15,758 nt of DNA from Candidatus Aquidulcis sp. (GCA_020723365.1 DYJB01000031.1:1640-17397); one strand, 5' to 3'. Positions 1 to 6,857 are shown, numbered from the stretch's first letter. Notes: a model not told the origin generated them from the sequence alone. Made by a program: numbers and translations.

Positions 1-255
1 GATCCGGCGGACCTGGCACGCGTGGCAGCCGGCGATATCCAGGCCTGGGAGCCGCAGCCGTATGCCCAGGTGCGCATCGACGACGTCCTCTTCCACAATC
101 CGTCAGGGGTCGAGCCCGACATGCTCGGTACGGGTGAACAGCGCCGCTTCCGCATCGGCGAGGCGGCCTACGACCGGGCCAACGGGGTCCTCTACGTTCT
201 GGAGCTCTTCGCCGACGGGGCCAGGCCGGTGGTGCACGCCTGGCGCATCGGCTGA
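1..255 (+). CDS. C-terminal part of an unidentified protein (5' truncated by window)
   Basis: An open frame runs from the first base of the window to the TGA at 253-255, so the start lies outside. The 84 visible residues are soluble-looking, with alternating short beta-like stretches (AQVRIDDVLFHNP, RRFRIGEAAYD, VLYVLELF, VVHAWRIG). The ending, a strand carrying 'YDRANGVLYVLELFADG' and then 'VVHAWRI', resembles the last blade of a beta-propeller or a secreted repeat protein. I do not recognise a family from this fragment. The GTG at 22 is an in-frame codon inside the gene, not a convincing start, because the frame continues upstream. The gene converges on the psuG operon, with about 60 bases between the two stop codons. 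Confidence 0.6.
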   Translation, partial: DPADLARVAAGDIQAWEPQPYAQVRIDDVLFHNPSGVEPDMLGTGEQRRFRIGEAAYDRANGVLYVLELFADGARPVVHAWRIG

Positions 256-295
256 CCGGGCGCGTATGATGGGCGAAGGTGTGGGGCTGGGACGC

Positions 296-316
296 GGGGC
301 GGCAGGGGGACGCCCC
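296..316. terminator. possible hairpin terminator between convergent genes
   Basis: GGGGCG (296-301) and CGCCCC (311-316) can pair around a 9-base loop. The hairpin lies between the stop codon of the left plus-strand gene and the stop codon of psuG, and touches the psuG stop at 316-318. There is no T-run on either strand, so this is only a terminator-like hairpin in GC-rich DNA. Confidence 0.3.
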
Positions 317-1227
317 TAGGCGAAAGTGCGCGCCAGCTCGGCCGCCACGCGGGCGTTGTTGCGCAGCAGCGCCAGATTGGCGCGCAGCGTGTCGCCGCCC
401 GTCAGATCGGCCAGACGCGCCAGCAGGAAAGGTGTAATGTCCTTGCCGCGCACACCCTGAGCCTCGGCCTGTTGCAGCGCCTGGCGCAGGACCGGCTCGA
501 CGGCCTCGGCCGGAACGGCATGGTCTTCCGGGCAAGGCACGCACACCAGCACGCCGCTCTGCAGCCCTATGGCCCACTGAGCTCGGATGAGCGCCGCCGC
601 TTCGGCGGCGTTGTCGACCCGGGCGCTGACGCGCAGCCCGCTGCTGCGGCTGAAAAAGGCCGGGAACTCGTCCGTGCCCCAGCCGAGCACCGGTACGCCG
701 GCCGTCTCGAGCCACTCGAGCGTGCGAGGCAGGTCGAGGATCGCCTTTGCCCCGGCGCACACGACGACCACGGGGGTGCGCGCCAGTTCAGGAAGATCGG
801 CCGAGACGTCGCTGGGGTCCCCGCGGTGTACGCCTCCAATGCCGCCGGTGGCGAAGACGCGGATTCCCCCGGCGTGGGCGGCGATCATCGTCGCCGCTAC
901 AGTCGTGCCGCCGGTGGCGCGTGATGACATGGCCGCCCCGAAGTCGCGGCGCGAGATCTTCATCAGCCTGCGGCTGAGCGCCAGGCGCTCGAGCTCGTCG
1001 GTCGTCACCCCGAGGCAAACGCGCCCGTCGATGACGGCCACCGTGGCGGGGACGGCGCCGGCCGTGCGCACCTCGCTCTCCAGCCGCCTGGCCAACTCAA
1101 GGTTGACGGGTTCGGGCAGGCCGTGCGTGATGACGGTCGATTCCAGCGCCACCACCGGACGCCCGGAGGCCAACGCGGAGGCAACCTCGGGATGAACTCG
1201 CAGCCAGGCAGGCGGCTCGAAAGGCAT
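316..1227 (-). CDS. psuG: pseudouridine-5'-phosphate glycosidase
   Basis: PsuG cleaves the C-C glycosidic bond of pseudouridine 5'-phosphate, giving uracil and ribose 5-phosphate, in the cytoplasm. Family blocks are clear: VVALESTVITHG near residues 25-36 with the conserved Glu at about 29, KISRRDFG at 90-97, the glycine-rich FATGGIGGVHRG at 125-136, and VCAGAKAILD at 156-165. In the characterised E. coli enzyme the matching Glu and two Lys residues are catalytic, one Lys forming a Schiff base with the sugar; all three look conserved. I place the start at 1227 (303 residues) because GGAG sits 6 bases upstream. An in-frame ATG at 1254 would give 312 residues, the E. coli length, but has no ribosome binding site. 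It is the last gene of the minus-strand operon, directly after psuK, its partner in pseudouridine breakdown. Confidence 0.95.
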   Translation of the reverse strand: MPFEPPAWLRVHPEVASALASGRPVVALESTVITHGLPEPVNLELARRLESEVRTAGAVPATVAVIDGRVCLGVTTDELERLALSRRLMKISRRDFGAAMSSRATGGTTVAATMIAAHAGGIRVFATGGIGGVHRGDPSDVSADLPELARTPVVVVCAGAKAILDLPRTLEWLETAGVPVLGWGTDEFPAFFSRSSGLRVSARVDNAAEAAALIRAQWAIGLQSGVLVCVPCPEDHAVPAEAVEPVLRQALQQAEAQGVRGKDITPFLLARLADLTGGDTLRANLALLRNNARVAAELARTFA

Positions 1228-1261
1228 GGCGTGCTCCAGTAGCCTCTGTAGCATGTCGCCA

Positions 1262-1322
1262 GTTGCTGGCTGCTAAGCTGCTAGCTGCTGGCAACCAGCA
1301 ACCAGCATCCAGCATCTAGCGA
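1262..1322. repeat. degenerate 7-mer-like repeat with an inverted half, between psuK and psuG
   Basis: On the plus strand the right half reads as consecutive 7-base units CAACCAG, CAACCAG, CATCCAG, CATCTAG. The left half is built of opposite-orientation units around TGCTGG/TGCTAG, with TGCT recurring every 7 or 8 bases. The halves meet at about 1291 and form an imperfect dyad. The psuK stop codon (TAG, plus-strand CTA at 1316-1318) lies inside the last unit. The array fills nearly the whole psuK-psuG gap. It looks like a short tandem repeat of the kind scattered through some bacterial genomes; it may form a hairpin in the transcript. Confidence 0.7.
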
Positions 1323-2257
1323 AGCTGATCGTACAGCAGCTCGAGTGACAGGCCGGGGACAACGCTTCCAGGGGTGCGGAGCGTCAGCGCCGCGGCGGAG
1401 GCGCCCAGCCGGACGGCTTCGTCGAGCGGGATATCGTTGAGGAGAGCGAAGAGCACGGCCGCCGTCAGCGCGTCTCCGGCGCCGGTCGGATCGACAATCT
1501 CCGTTTGCAGGGCCGGCACCAGCCCCGAGACGTCGGGCGAGGCGTAGGCCACACCGAACTCGGCCATGGTGACGACTGCCGCTTCCACTCCGCGCCCCAC
1601 CAGCTGGCGAGCGGCCTCGAGTCCCCGCACCTGATTCGCCTGCGCCCCTGCAGCCGGCATGAGGGCCCCGACTTCCGCCTCGTTGGGCATGAACAGCCAT
1701 ACGTCCGAGAGCATGGTGTCGAAACGGGGCGCCAGGCTGACCGACGTCGGATCTGCGGCAACGGGCACGCCGGCCTGCTTCGCCAGGCGGACCGCCAGCG
1801 CCAGGGAGCGGGGAGCGAGATTGCCGTCGAGGAAGATGACGGACGCCTCGGCCATCAGTTCCTTGCAGCTGCGCAGATGCTCCGGCGAGACCGTCTCGAC
1901 GATGCGCATATCGTCCATCGCCAGCTGCAGGTTGCCCAGCTCATCGAGGACGGCCAGGTAGGTGCCGGTGCGGGCGTCCGGGATCGTCAGCACGTGATCG
2001 ACCTGGACCCCGGCCTCTCGGGCCTGGGTCAGGATCAGCCGGCCTTCGGCGTCATCGCCAACGGCCGAGAGCAGGTGGACATCGGTCCCCAGCCGGGCCA
2101 GGTTCTCGGCCACGTTGCGTGCCACACCGCCCGGGGACATGCGCAGGATAGCCGGGTTGGATGTCCCGGGCTGGATCGCATCCGTGGCGCGCCCGACGAT
2201 ATCGAGCCCACACGAGCCGATGGTGATGACGGGACGATCCGGCTGGAGAGTTCTCAT
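1316..2257 (-). CDS. psuK: PfkB-family sugar kinase, probable pseudouridine kinase
   Basis: This is a ribokinase-like (PfkB) ATP-dependent kinase of 313 residues, the same length as E. coli PsuK. Its likely reaction is phosphorylation of pseudouridine to pseudouridine 5'-phosphate. The first PfkB signature is the block SPGGVARNVAENLARLG, and the second is DPTGAGDALTAAVLFAL, whose GAGD aspartate is the catalytic base of the family. The substrate is inferred mainly from the neighbour: psuG follows directly, and psuK-psuG pairing is the standard arrangement. The start at 2257 has a GAGGA motif about 6 bases upstream, and its ATG overlaps the stop of the preceding gene as ATGA, so translation is probably coupled. 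The frame stays open further upstream, but that part lies inside the previous gene in another frame and looks like shadow sequence. Confidence 0.92.
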   Translation of the reverse strand: MRTLQPDRPVITIGSCGLDIVGRATDAIQPGTSNPAILRMSPGGVARNVAENLARLGTDVHLLSAVGDDAEGRLILTQAREAGVQVDHVLTIPDARTGTYLAVLDELGNLQLAMDDMRIVETVSPEHLRSCKELMAEASVIFLDGNLAPRSLALAVRLAKQAGVPVAADPTSVSLAPRFDTMLSDVWLFMPNEAEVGALMPAAGAQANQVRGLEAARQLVGRGVEAAVVTMAEFGVAYASPDVSGLVPALQTEIVDPTGAGDALTAAVLFALLNDIPLDEAVRLGASAAALTLRTPGSVVPGLSLELLYDQLR

Positions 2258-3570
2258 GCCGGGTCCTCGCCCGAATCGGCCGCCAGGAGCATCGCCAGGT
2301 GGGTGAGCACGGGATCGTAGCGGCGCGGGCCGGCGCCCTCGCCGTCCGGGCTCGAACCTTCGAAGGCCAGTGCCACCAGCCGTCGGCGCCGTTCGGTCAT
2401 GCTGGCGGCTGGAGCGCGCCAGGCGCCGCCGATGGCGGCCAGGGCCGGCGCCGGGTCGGCGGCCGCAGCCGGCGACCGCCCCGCCTGCCACGCCGCCAGC
2501 AGCTCATCCGCTTGCACCCGCCCTGCGCCGCGCACTTCCCATGTGCCCACGCCGACCCAATCCAGTTCGAGGCCGGTGTCCTGCAGTCGCTGGCGGAGCG
2601 TGTCGGTCCTGAAGCGATCGGTGAGCGCCTGGCGCGGGATGTGCAGGTCGCCGGGCGCCAGGCGCAGGCTGGCCGGCTGCAGCGCCAGGAAGCCCTCCAG
2701 CGTCAGGTCGCCGATGAAGCGCGTGATCTCGCGCCGCACCAGGCCGGGCAAGGCATCACTCCACTTGCGCTGACCGGTGGCGGCCACGGGCTGGCTGTAG
2801 ACAAGCCGGCGGATGGCTTCCTCGGTGAAAGGATAGGGATCGGCCAGGTTGCGCGGCTGATTGCCGCTGTGGACGCGGAAGACCATCTGGGCGTCGCGGG
2901 CCAGGATCTCGACGCCGTCGCGCGTCACGGCGCGGGACTCGTCGACCCGCCGGAGCTGATCGCGCAGGTCGACCACATCGCGCAGGCGCTCGAAGCCCGA
3001 GAGGAAGCGGCGCGGGGTGGGGCCATACACGCGCGGATGTCCCTCCAGCGTCTCGAAGACAGCGGCGAAGCCGAGGTGAACCGTGAGCCAGCCCGGCCCG
3101 CCGATGCGCAGCAGCGTGCTCGTCCAGTCCAGATGCCGGGCGTCGCCGCTCGAGACCGCCAGCGTGTCATAGCCCAGGCCGAAGATGGCGCTACGCAGGT
3201 AGCGGCCGGCCATGGACATCGAGCCGAGGCCATAAACGTGGTTCAGGTAGTGGGCCGCCAGACGCAGGCCGAGCCACAGCCCGGCCGTCACGGGGAGGAG
3301 ATGAAGGAGGACACGCGGGGCGAACAGGGAGGTCACGATGCTCGCCAGCAGATCCAGCGGGAAGGGCAAGGTGGTGACCCAGGCTGGCGCGGGCACCGCG
3401 GACGGATCGAGCAGCACCGTGAGCAGGAACCAGCCCAGGCCGAGCGGGATGACCACGAGCAAGAGGCGCGTGGCCGCGCCGGCCAGCCCGCGATCGAGCA
3501 AGCGTTCAAGCATGGCGCGTCCGAGGCCGAAGCCCGCAGTCCGGCTCCCAGCGAAGCCCCGCGAGTTCAC
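2254..3570 (-). CDS. membrane-anchored SPFH/Band-7-like protein (second of pair)
   Basis: A 438-residue protein. The N-terminal third is membrane-embedded: a hydrophobic segment at about 33-53 and a hydrophobic hairpin at about 72-105. The next part resembles an SPFH (stomatin/prohibitin/flotillin) domain: RIGGPGWLTVH near 155-165, VVDLRDQ at 199-205 and TRDGVEILARDAQMVFRV at 216-233, matching the family pattern 'D-x-R-x-Q ... T-x-DGV ... V-x-Y/F-x-V'. SPFH proteins form oligomeric membrane scaffolds, but this copy is diverged and no partner is known. The start is GTG at 3570, chosen because GGGAGG lies 6 bases upstream and the codon overlaps the previous stop as GTGA. Its own stop overlaps the psuK start. 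The C-terminal 100 residues are Ala/Pro-rich with no recognised domain. Confidence 0.75.
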   Translation of the reverse strand: MNSRGFAGSRTAGFGLGRAMLERLLDRGLAGAATRLLLVVIPLGLGWFLLTVLLDPSAVPAPAWVTTLPFPLDLLASIVTSLFAPRVLLHLLPVTAGLWLGLRLAAHYLNHVYGLGSMSMAGRYLRSAIFGLGYDTLAVSSGDARHLDWTSTLLRIGGPGWLTVHLGFAAVFETLEGHPRVYGPTPRRFLSGFERLRDVVDLRDQLRRVDESRAVTRDGVEILARDAQMVFRVHSGNQPRNLADPYPFTEEAIRRLVYSQPVAATGQRKWSDALPGLVRREITRFIGDLTLEGFLALQPASLRLAPGDLHIPRQALTDRFRTDTLRQRLQDTGLELDWVGVGTWEVRGAGRVQADELLAAWQAGRSPAAAADPAPALAAIGGAWRAPAASMTERRRRLVALAFEGSSPDGEGAGPRRYDPVLTHLAMLLAADSGEDPA

Positions 3571-4862
3571 TCGCCGCCTCCCGACTCACCGGGATGCGAG
3601 GTCCCGATCGCTGCACCGAGCGCCACGCCGATCGAACGCAGATCCGCGCCGAAGCGCTGACGATCGGCGGGGTCCGGCAGGCGGTCGGCGACGTCGATGG
3701 CGTCGGAGAGAATCAACTGCAGCGTGCGCTCGAGATCCGGCGAGGCGCCGGCGTCGACTTCGCCGCGCAGGCTGCGTGTGAGCAAGGACCAGGGCGTTCC
3801 TGGGCTGGCCGATGGGTCGGCGGATGAGCGAGGGCCGGCGCTGGCCAGCCATTCCTGCCGCCAGCGTTCCATGCGCTGTTCCTGGAGCCGATCGGGCAGG
3901 AACAGGTTGCCGACGCTGACGCTGAGGACCCGAATGCCGCGTGCGGCTAGGACCTGGAGCTCCTTGGACGGCGCCGGTGACGCCGCACCCGGGGCTGAGG
4001 TGGCACACAGTCGCGCTTCGATGGCAGCCTGCAGCCTTTCGACGGGAGCCGGATCACCCGAGAGCGGGCTGAGCAGGTCGTCGAGGCGGTGGCGCTTGAC
4101 CTCCTCGCGCCAGACATCGACCACCAGCCGCAGCGGCAGCTCGGTCCACGGCAGGTCCTCGCGATCGCCATCGCCGTACGCATGCCCGTAGGCGGCGCGC
4201 TCGGCCGCCTGCAGGTTGACCTCATAGGGTGGGAGTTGGGGCGAGCGGCCTTCGCGAGGGGCAAGGTTGTGCCCGGGGTCGAGCATGAAGGTGACGCCCA
4301 GATCGGCGGCCAGGACGACGCCGTCGCCGGTGAGCGCCAGCGACGAGGTCGCTTCCGGCGGATCGCCGGCCCGGGGGCGTTGGCCAGGGAGCGTCCGCAT
4401 CTGGCGGCGCACGTCGATGGCTTCGGCCAGGCGTTCGCCGGGAGCGGTGAAGGTTACTCCGGGTCCGATGGCGCGCGTGAAGCGCGTGGCGGTGCGCAAG
4501 ACGGAAGCGCTGGCGAGGTCGACGAAAGCGACGCCCGGGCCACCTTGGTCGTCGCCCTGCTGACGCGCCAGCCGGCCGTTGTCGACAAATGTGACCGGGC
4601 CGTGCTGACCCAGGAGGTAGGCGAGCAACCGGGCGAGCGCCTGGCGGCGTTCGTCGAGGCTGCGCACAGGCAGGACGAACTGCGACGCCAGGGTGGCGCC
4701 GGCGAGCAGGGTCGCCACGAAAAGCACGGTGTCGATCAGGAAGGTAAGGCCGGGCTGGAGCAGGGAGGAGGCCTTGAGGGCCCACAGGTAGACCAGCGCC
4801 AGGAAAACGGTTCCGGCGAGAGTGCCAAACCAGGGCTTGCGGTAGAAGGGCTCGGCGTCCAT
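3567..4862 (-). CDS. membrane-anchored SPFH/Band-7-like protein (first of pair)
   Basis: A 431-residue protein with two transmembrane segments (about 11-29 and 38-59), then a cytosolic or periplasmic region. SPFH-like features are GPGVTFTAPGERL at 133-145, IDVRRQ at 149-154 and TGDGVVLAADLGVTFML at 178-194. A later block, AARGIRVLSVSVGNLFLPDRLQ, matches the family's 'GI-x-V ... V-x-I ... P' strand preceding its helical tail. It is weakly similar in layout to the next gene, so the two may form a hetero-oligomer, as prohibitin-type pairs such as HflK/HflC do; that is inference. The start at 4862 is chosen because the hydrophobic N-terminus begins right after it and a TACAAT -10 box lies just upstream, which would place the longer ATG (4952) outside the transcript. 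It is the first gene of the operon. Confidence 0.75.
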   Translation of the reverse strand: MDAEPFYRKPWFGTLAGTVFLALVYLWALKASSLLQPGLTFLIDTVLFVATLLAGATLASQFVLPVRSLDERRQALARLLAYLLGQHGPVTFVDNGRLARQQGDDQGGPGVAFVDLASASVLRTATRFTRAIGPGVTFTAPGERLAEAIDVRRQMRTLPGQRPRAGDPPEATSSLALTGDGVVLAADLGVTFMLDPGHNLAPREGRSPQLPPYEVNLQAAERAAYGHAYGDGDREDLPWTELPLRLVVDVWREEVKRHRLDDLLSPLSGDPAPVERLQAAIEARLCATSAPGAASPAPSKELQVLAARGIRVLSVSVGNLFLPDRLQEQRMERWRQEWLASAGPRSSADPSASPGTPWSLLTRSLRGEVDAGASPDLERTLQLILSDAIDVADRLPDPADRQRFGADLRSIGVALGAAIGTSHPGESGGGE

Positions 4863-4869
4863 GCGCGCG

Positions 4870-4904
4870 GGATTGTATCCCGAAGCGGCAGGCAGCCGCA
4901 AACG
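4870..4904 (-). promoter_or_regulatory. promoter of SPFH/psu operon, apparently leaderless, with dyad over the -10
   Basis: On the minus strand, TTGCGG is followed after 18 bases by TACAAT, whose last base is about 8 bases from the ATG at 4862. Transcription would then start at or within a few bases of the start codon, and no Shine-Dalgarno motif is visible there. The -10 lies inside the dyad CGGGAT-aca-ATCCCG, which could be a repressor site. The match is by eye only. Confidence 0.5.
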
Positions 4905-4986
4905 CGCGGGCGCTGCACGGAGGGTGACAGTCTGCCCGGCACGGCGATCCAAGGGCCGCCAAGCCTGGCGCTGCGACGCTCCCCGC

Positions 4987-5015
4987 TTGCCTTCCGGTCA
5001 CTGTCAGGTTAGGCT
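4987..5015 (+). promoter_or_regulatory. possible promoter of the Roadblock gene
   Basis: TTGCCT (4987-4992), a 17-base spacer and TAGGCT (5010-5015) resemble a sigma-70-type promoter about 30 bases upstream of the Roadblock start. The divergent operon begins at 4862, so this 182-base gap would hold promoters for both directions. Confidence 0.4.
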
Positions 5016-5044
5016 ATGGAGGGTACGCACGGGAGACGAAGTCG

Positions 5045-5434
5045 ATGGCGACGCGACAATCGGAGCTGCAGAGGGTCCTCGGCCTTCTGGCCGGCGAACT
5101 CCCGGATCCGGACTGGGTGGCGCTGGTCGACGGAGATGGACTGATCGTATCGTGCGTCCCACCGGATCCGCCCATCTCGGCCGACCAGATCTCCGCCATG
5201 GCGGCCGCCTCCCAGATGATGGCCGAACGGATCCTCACCGAGCTCGAAGGCGGGCAGATGCGCTACGCCAGCGTGGCGGGGGCCAAGCGCCTGCACCTGA
5301 CCGTCATGGTCAAGAAGGATCATCTGCTGTCCATCGGCCTGGGTCCGGACGTGGCGGCGCAGGCCACCTTCGCTCCGCTTGGCCGCTGGATCCCCGAGGT
5401 CTTGCGGGTGCTCAAGGCGCGCTTCACCAAGTAG
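5045..5434 (+). CDS. Roadblock/LC7 domain protein
   Basis: A 129-residue protein that is essentially one Roadblock/LC7 domain. The first strand, WVALVDGDGLIVS, follows an N-terminal helix. A central helix (SADQISAMAAASQMMAERIL) and strands (RYASVAGAKRLHLTVMVKKDHLLSIGL) complete the usual alpha-beta fold. Bacterial members typically regulate small Ras-like GTPases of the MglA type or act as dimeric adaptors; no such GTPase is in this window, so the partner is unknown. The ATG at 5045 has GGGAG 9 bases upstream. The gene stands alone, divergent from the SPFH/psu operon and followed by 362 bases without a gene. Confidence 0.88.
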   Translation: MATRQSELQRVLGLLAGELPDPDWVALVDGDGLIVSCVPPDPPISADQISAMAAASQMMAERILTELEGGQMRYASVAGAKRLHLTVMVKKDHLLSIGLGPDVAAQATFAPLGRWIPEVLRVLKARFTK

Positions 5435-5681
5435 CCCCGCCGCCCGACCGCCCCTCCGTCGCTGCCCACGCTGTCAAGCTTGCCTGGCCCGCTCCCCCGG
5501 GCGGGATGCCTCCTCTCTCGACCGTCCATCGGGACAGCGCGCGGCAGCCTGCCGCCCCGTGGCGACCGGCCCTGATCCACACCTGGAGCGGAGGGGAAAG
5601 TGCCGCGCCTCCTTGCTCCATCCCGTGCCGAAGGGTCTGCGCCGCAGCGCATGGTGCCCCCGGCAGGGGCAGGGCTTAGGG

Positions 5682-5698
5682 TCACGTGAGCAATTGCT
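5682..5698. promoter_or_regulatory. two adjoining perfect palindromes, candidate operator
   Basis: TCACGTGA (5682-5689) is directly followed by AGCAATTGCT (5689-5698), sharing one A. Both are perfect palindromes, and the second is AT-richer than its surroundings. They lie about 30 bases upstream of the -35 box at 5728, where an activator or repressor could bind. Confidence 0.4.
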
Positions 5699-5727
5699 AT
5701 GAATCCGGCAATCCTGCACGCGGAGCG

Positions 5728-5757
5728 TTGACGCATGGCCGCCGACGGGATTATGGT
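5728..5757 (+). promoter_or_regulatory. probable sigma-70-type promoter of the small membrane protein operon
   Basis: TTGACG (5728-5733), an 18-base spacer and TATGGT (5752-5757) make a good promoter match. The ATG at 5797 would follow a leader of about 30 bases containing the GAGGAG ribosome binding site. Confidence 0.6.
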
Positions 5758-5796
5758 TGCTGCGATCGAGCCTTGCTCACGGTGAGGAGCGAGCGA

Positions 5797-6000
5797 ATGG
5801 CCGAAGGCGAGGACCACGACCTGAACCCGACTGGTGTGGCCCCGCCGGGGGCGCGCGAGCGCAAGACTCATCGCGTGCCGGCCGGCGTCACGGCCTACTC
5901 GCGTCTTCTCCCGAGCCTGATTGTCGGGCTGGCCATCGTCCTGGCTGTGCTCATCATCATCGCCGCCGGAGTCCTGTTCGGCATCGTCCCGTACCGCTAG
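5797..6000 (+). CDS. small single-pass membrane protein, 67 residues
   Basis: This protein has a charged N-terminal half (starting MAEGEDHDLNP, then Arg/Lys-rich around 19-27) and one long hydrophobic helix at about 40-64, ending in VPYR. I do not recognise the family. The start at 5797 is chosen because GAGGAG lies 7 bases upstream and a good promoter sits at 5728-5757; an in-frame ATG at 5686 would lie upstream of that promoter. Only 19 bases separate its stop from the next gene, so the two are probably co-transcribed. By charge, the N-terminus is probably cytoplasmic. Its first 11 residues resemble those of the possible short ORF at 8915. Confidence 0.72.
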   Translation: MAEGEDHDLNPTGVAPPGARERKTHRVPAGVTAYSRLLPSLIVGLAIVLAVLIIIAAGVLFGIVPYR

Positions 6001-6019
6001 TCCCCCTGGAGGTCAAGCT

Positions 6020-6760
6020 GTGTCACTGAATCAGCTCCTGCCCTTCGTCTCCACAGTCGTGATGCTGGTCTTCACCGTATCGGTGCTGCAACGCTGGTAT
6101 GTCCGGCGCAAGGCCCACTTTCTCTTCTGGGGGATCGGGCTGGCCATGTTCGGCGCCGGCAGCTTCGCGGAGGCGTACTTCGCCATCGGGGCGTGGAGCG
6201 CGCCCATGTTCTTCATCTGGTATCTGTTTGGCGCCGCCCTGAACGCCGCCTGGATCGGGCATGGCAGCCTGCTGCTGCTGGTGCGCAGGCGCTGGGTTCA
6301 CGTGGTGACCGCCGCCCTGATCATCGGCAGCCTGGCCGCGGCGGGGCTCATGGTGCAGGCGATTCGGATGGCCAACGGAGCGGCCTACGTCCCCGGGGTT
6401 GCCATCAGCGAGCAGTACCGGGCTGTCATGCCGCCGATCGCCGACGGGGGCATAGTTCGCCTGACGACCCCCTTCTTCAATATTTACGGTCTACTGACGC
6501 TTGTGGGCGGTGCACTCTGGTCGGCCATGCTCTTCCTTCGCAAGCAGGTCCTCCCCAACCGCGTGGTGGGGAATGTGCTCATCGCGGCCGGAGCGCTATC
6601 CATCGGCCTGGCCAGCACCCTGACACGGCTGGGGGTGGGAACCTACCTGTACCTGGGTGAACTGGTGGCAGCCGGCTTGATGTATGCCGGTTTTGTGATG
6701 GCGGGCAGGCCGGCCACACAGGCTGAGGCCGAGAACGCCCCAGTCACTTCGATCGCGTGA
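6020..6760 (+). CDS. seven-helix integral membrane protein of unknown function
   Basis: A 246-residue protein with about seven hydrophobic segments (roughly 5-23, 33-56, 62-88, 93-115, 150-174, 183-201, 207-228). A polar loop at about 116-149 lies between helices 4 and 5, and there is a short hydrophilic tail. No catalytic motif or named family is recognised. Few charged residues lie inside the helices, apart from a Glu near 51 and another near 214. The start is GTG at 6020, supported by GGAGG 7 bases upstream; the ATG at 6062 would cut off the first helix. It follows the 67-residue protein by 19 bases and ends at a strong hairpin shared with the convergent gene. It may be a sensor or a small-molecule transporter, but this cannot be decided from the sequence. 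Confidence 0.75.
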   Translation: MSLNQLLPFVSTVVMLVFTVSVLQRWYVRRKAHFLFWGIGLAMFGAGSFAEAYFAIGAWSAPMFFIWYLFGAALNAAWIGHGSLLLLVRRRWVHVVTAALIIGSLAAAGLMVQAIRMANGAAYVPGVAISEQYRAVMPPIADGGIVRLTTPFFNIYGLLTLVGGALWSAMLFLRKQVLPNRVVGNVLIAAGALSIGLASTLTRLGVGTYLYLGELVAAGLMYAGFVMAGRPATQAEAENAPVTSIA

Positions 6761-6763
6761 TCT

Positions 6764-6816
6764 CCAGGCACGAGAGGCGTGACCGGGGCCTAATGCCCCG
6801 GGCTCGTGATTCCTGG
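6764..6816. terminator. bidirectional hairpin terminator between convergent genes
   Basis: CCGGGGC (6783-6789) pairs with GCCCCGG (6795-6801) around the loop CTAAT. Outside it CACGAG (6769-6774) pairs with CTCGTG (6803-6808), and CCAGG (6764-6768) with CCTGG (6812-6816). The nested stems lie in the 97-base gap between convergent genes. No T-run follows on either strand, so it may act as a factor-assisted or hairpin-only terminator. Confidence 0.65.
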
Positions 6817-6857
6817 CGCGCTTGCGGTGGCACTCCGGGGAGGCAATCCTCCGCCGG

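Larger units (their letters stand above)
5435..5796. other. intergenic region with palindromes, no gene seen
   Basis: I see no credible coding frame here. The stretch holds a perfect 7-1-7 dyad GCGGCAG-C-CTGCCGC at 5541-5555, a weak CCCGC/GCGGG hairpin soon after the Roadblock stop, two abutting palindromes at 5682-5698, and the promoter of the next operon. Confidence 0.6.

Noticed and set aside
2299..3660. Long plus-strand open frame opposite the second SPFH-like gene
   Set aside because: It is a mirror of GC-rich coding sequence: the translation is Gln/Gly/Arg/Ala-rich without a domain, while the minus strand has membrane helices, SPFH motifs, ribosome binding sites and coupled neighbours.
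4089..5012. 307-codon plus-strand open frame opposite the first SPFH-like gene
   Set aside because: The Gly/Gln/Arg-rich translation lacks motifs, and it would run across the divergent promoter region.
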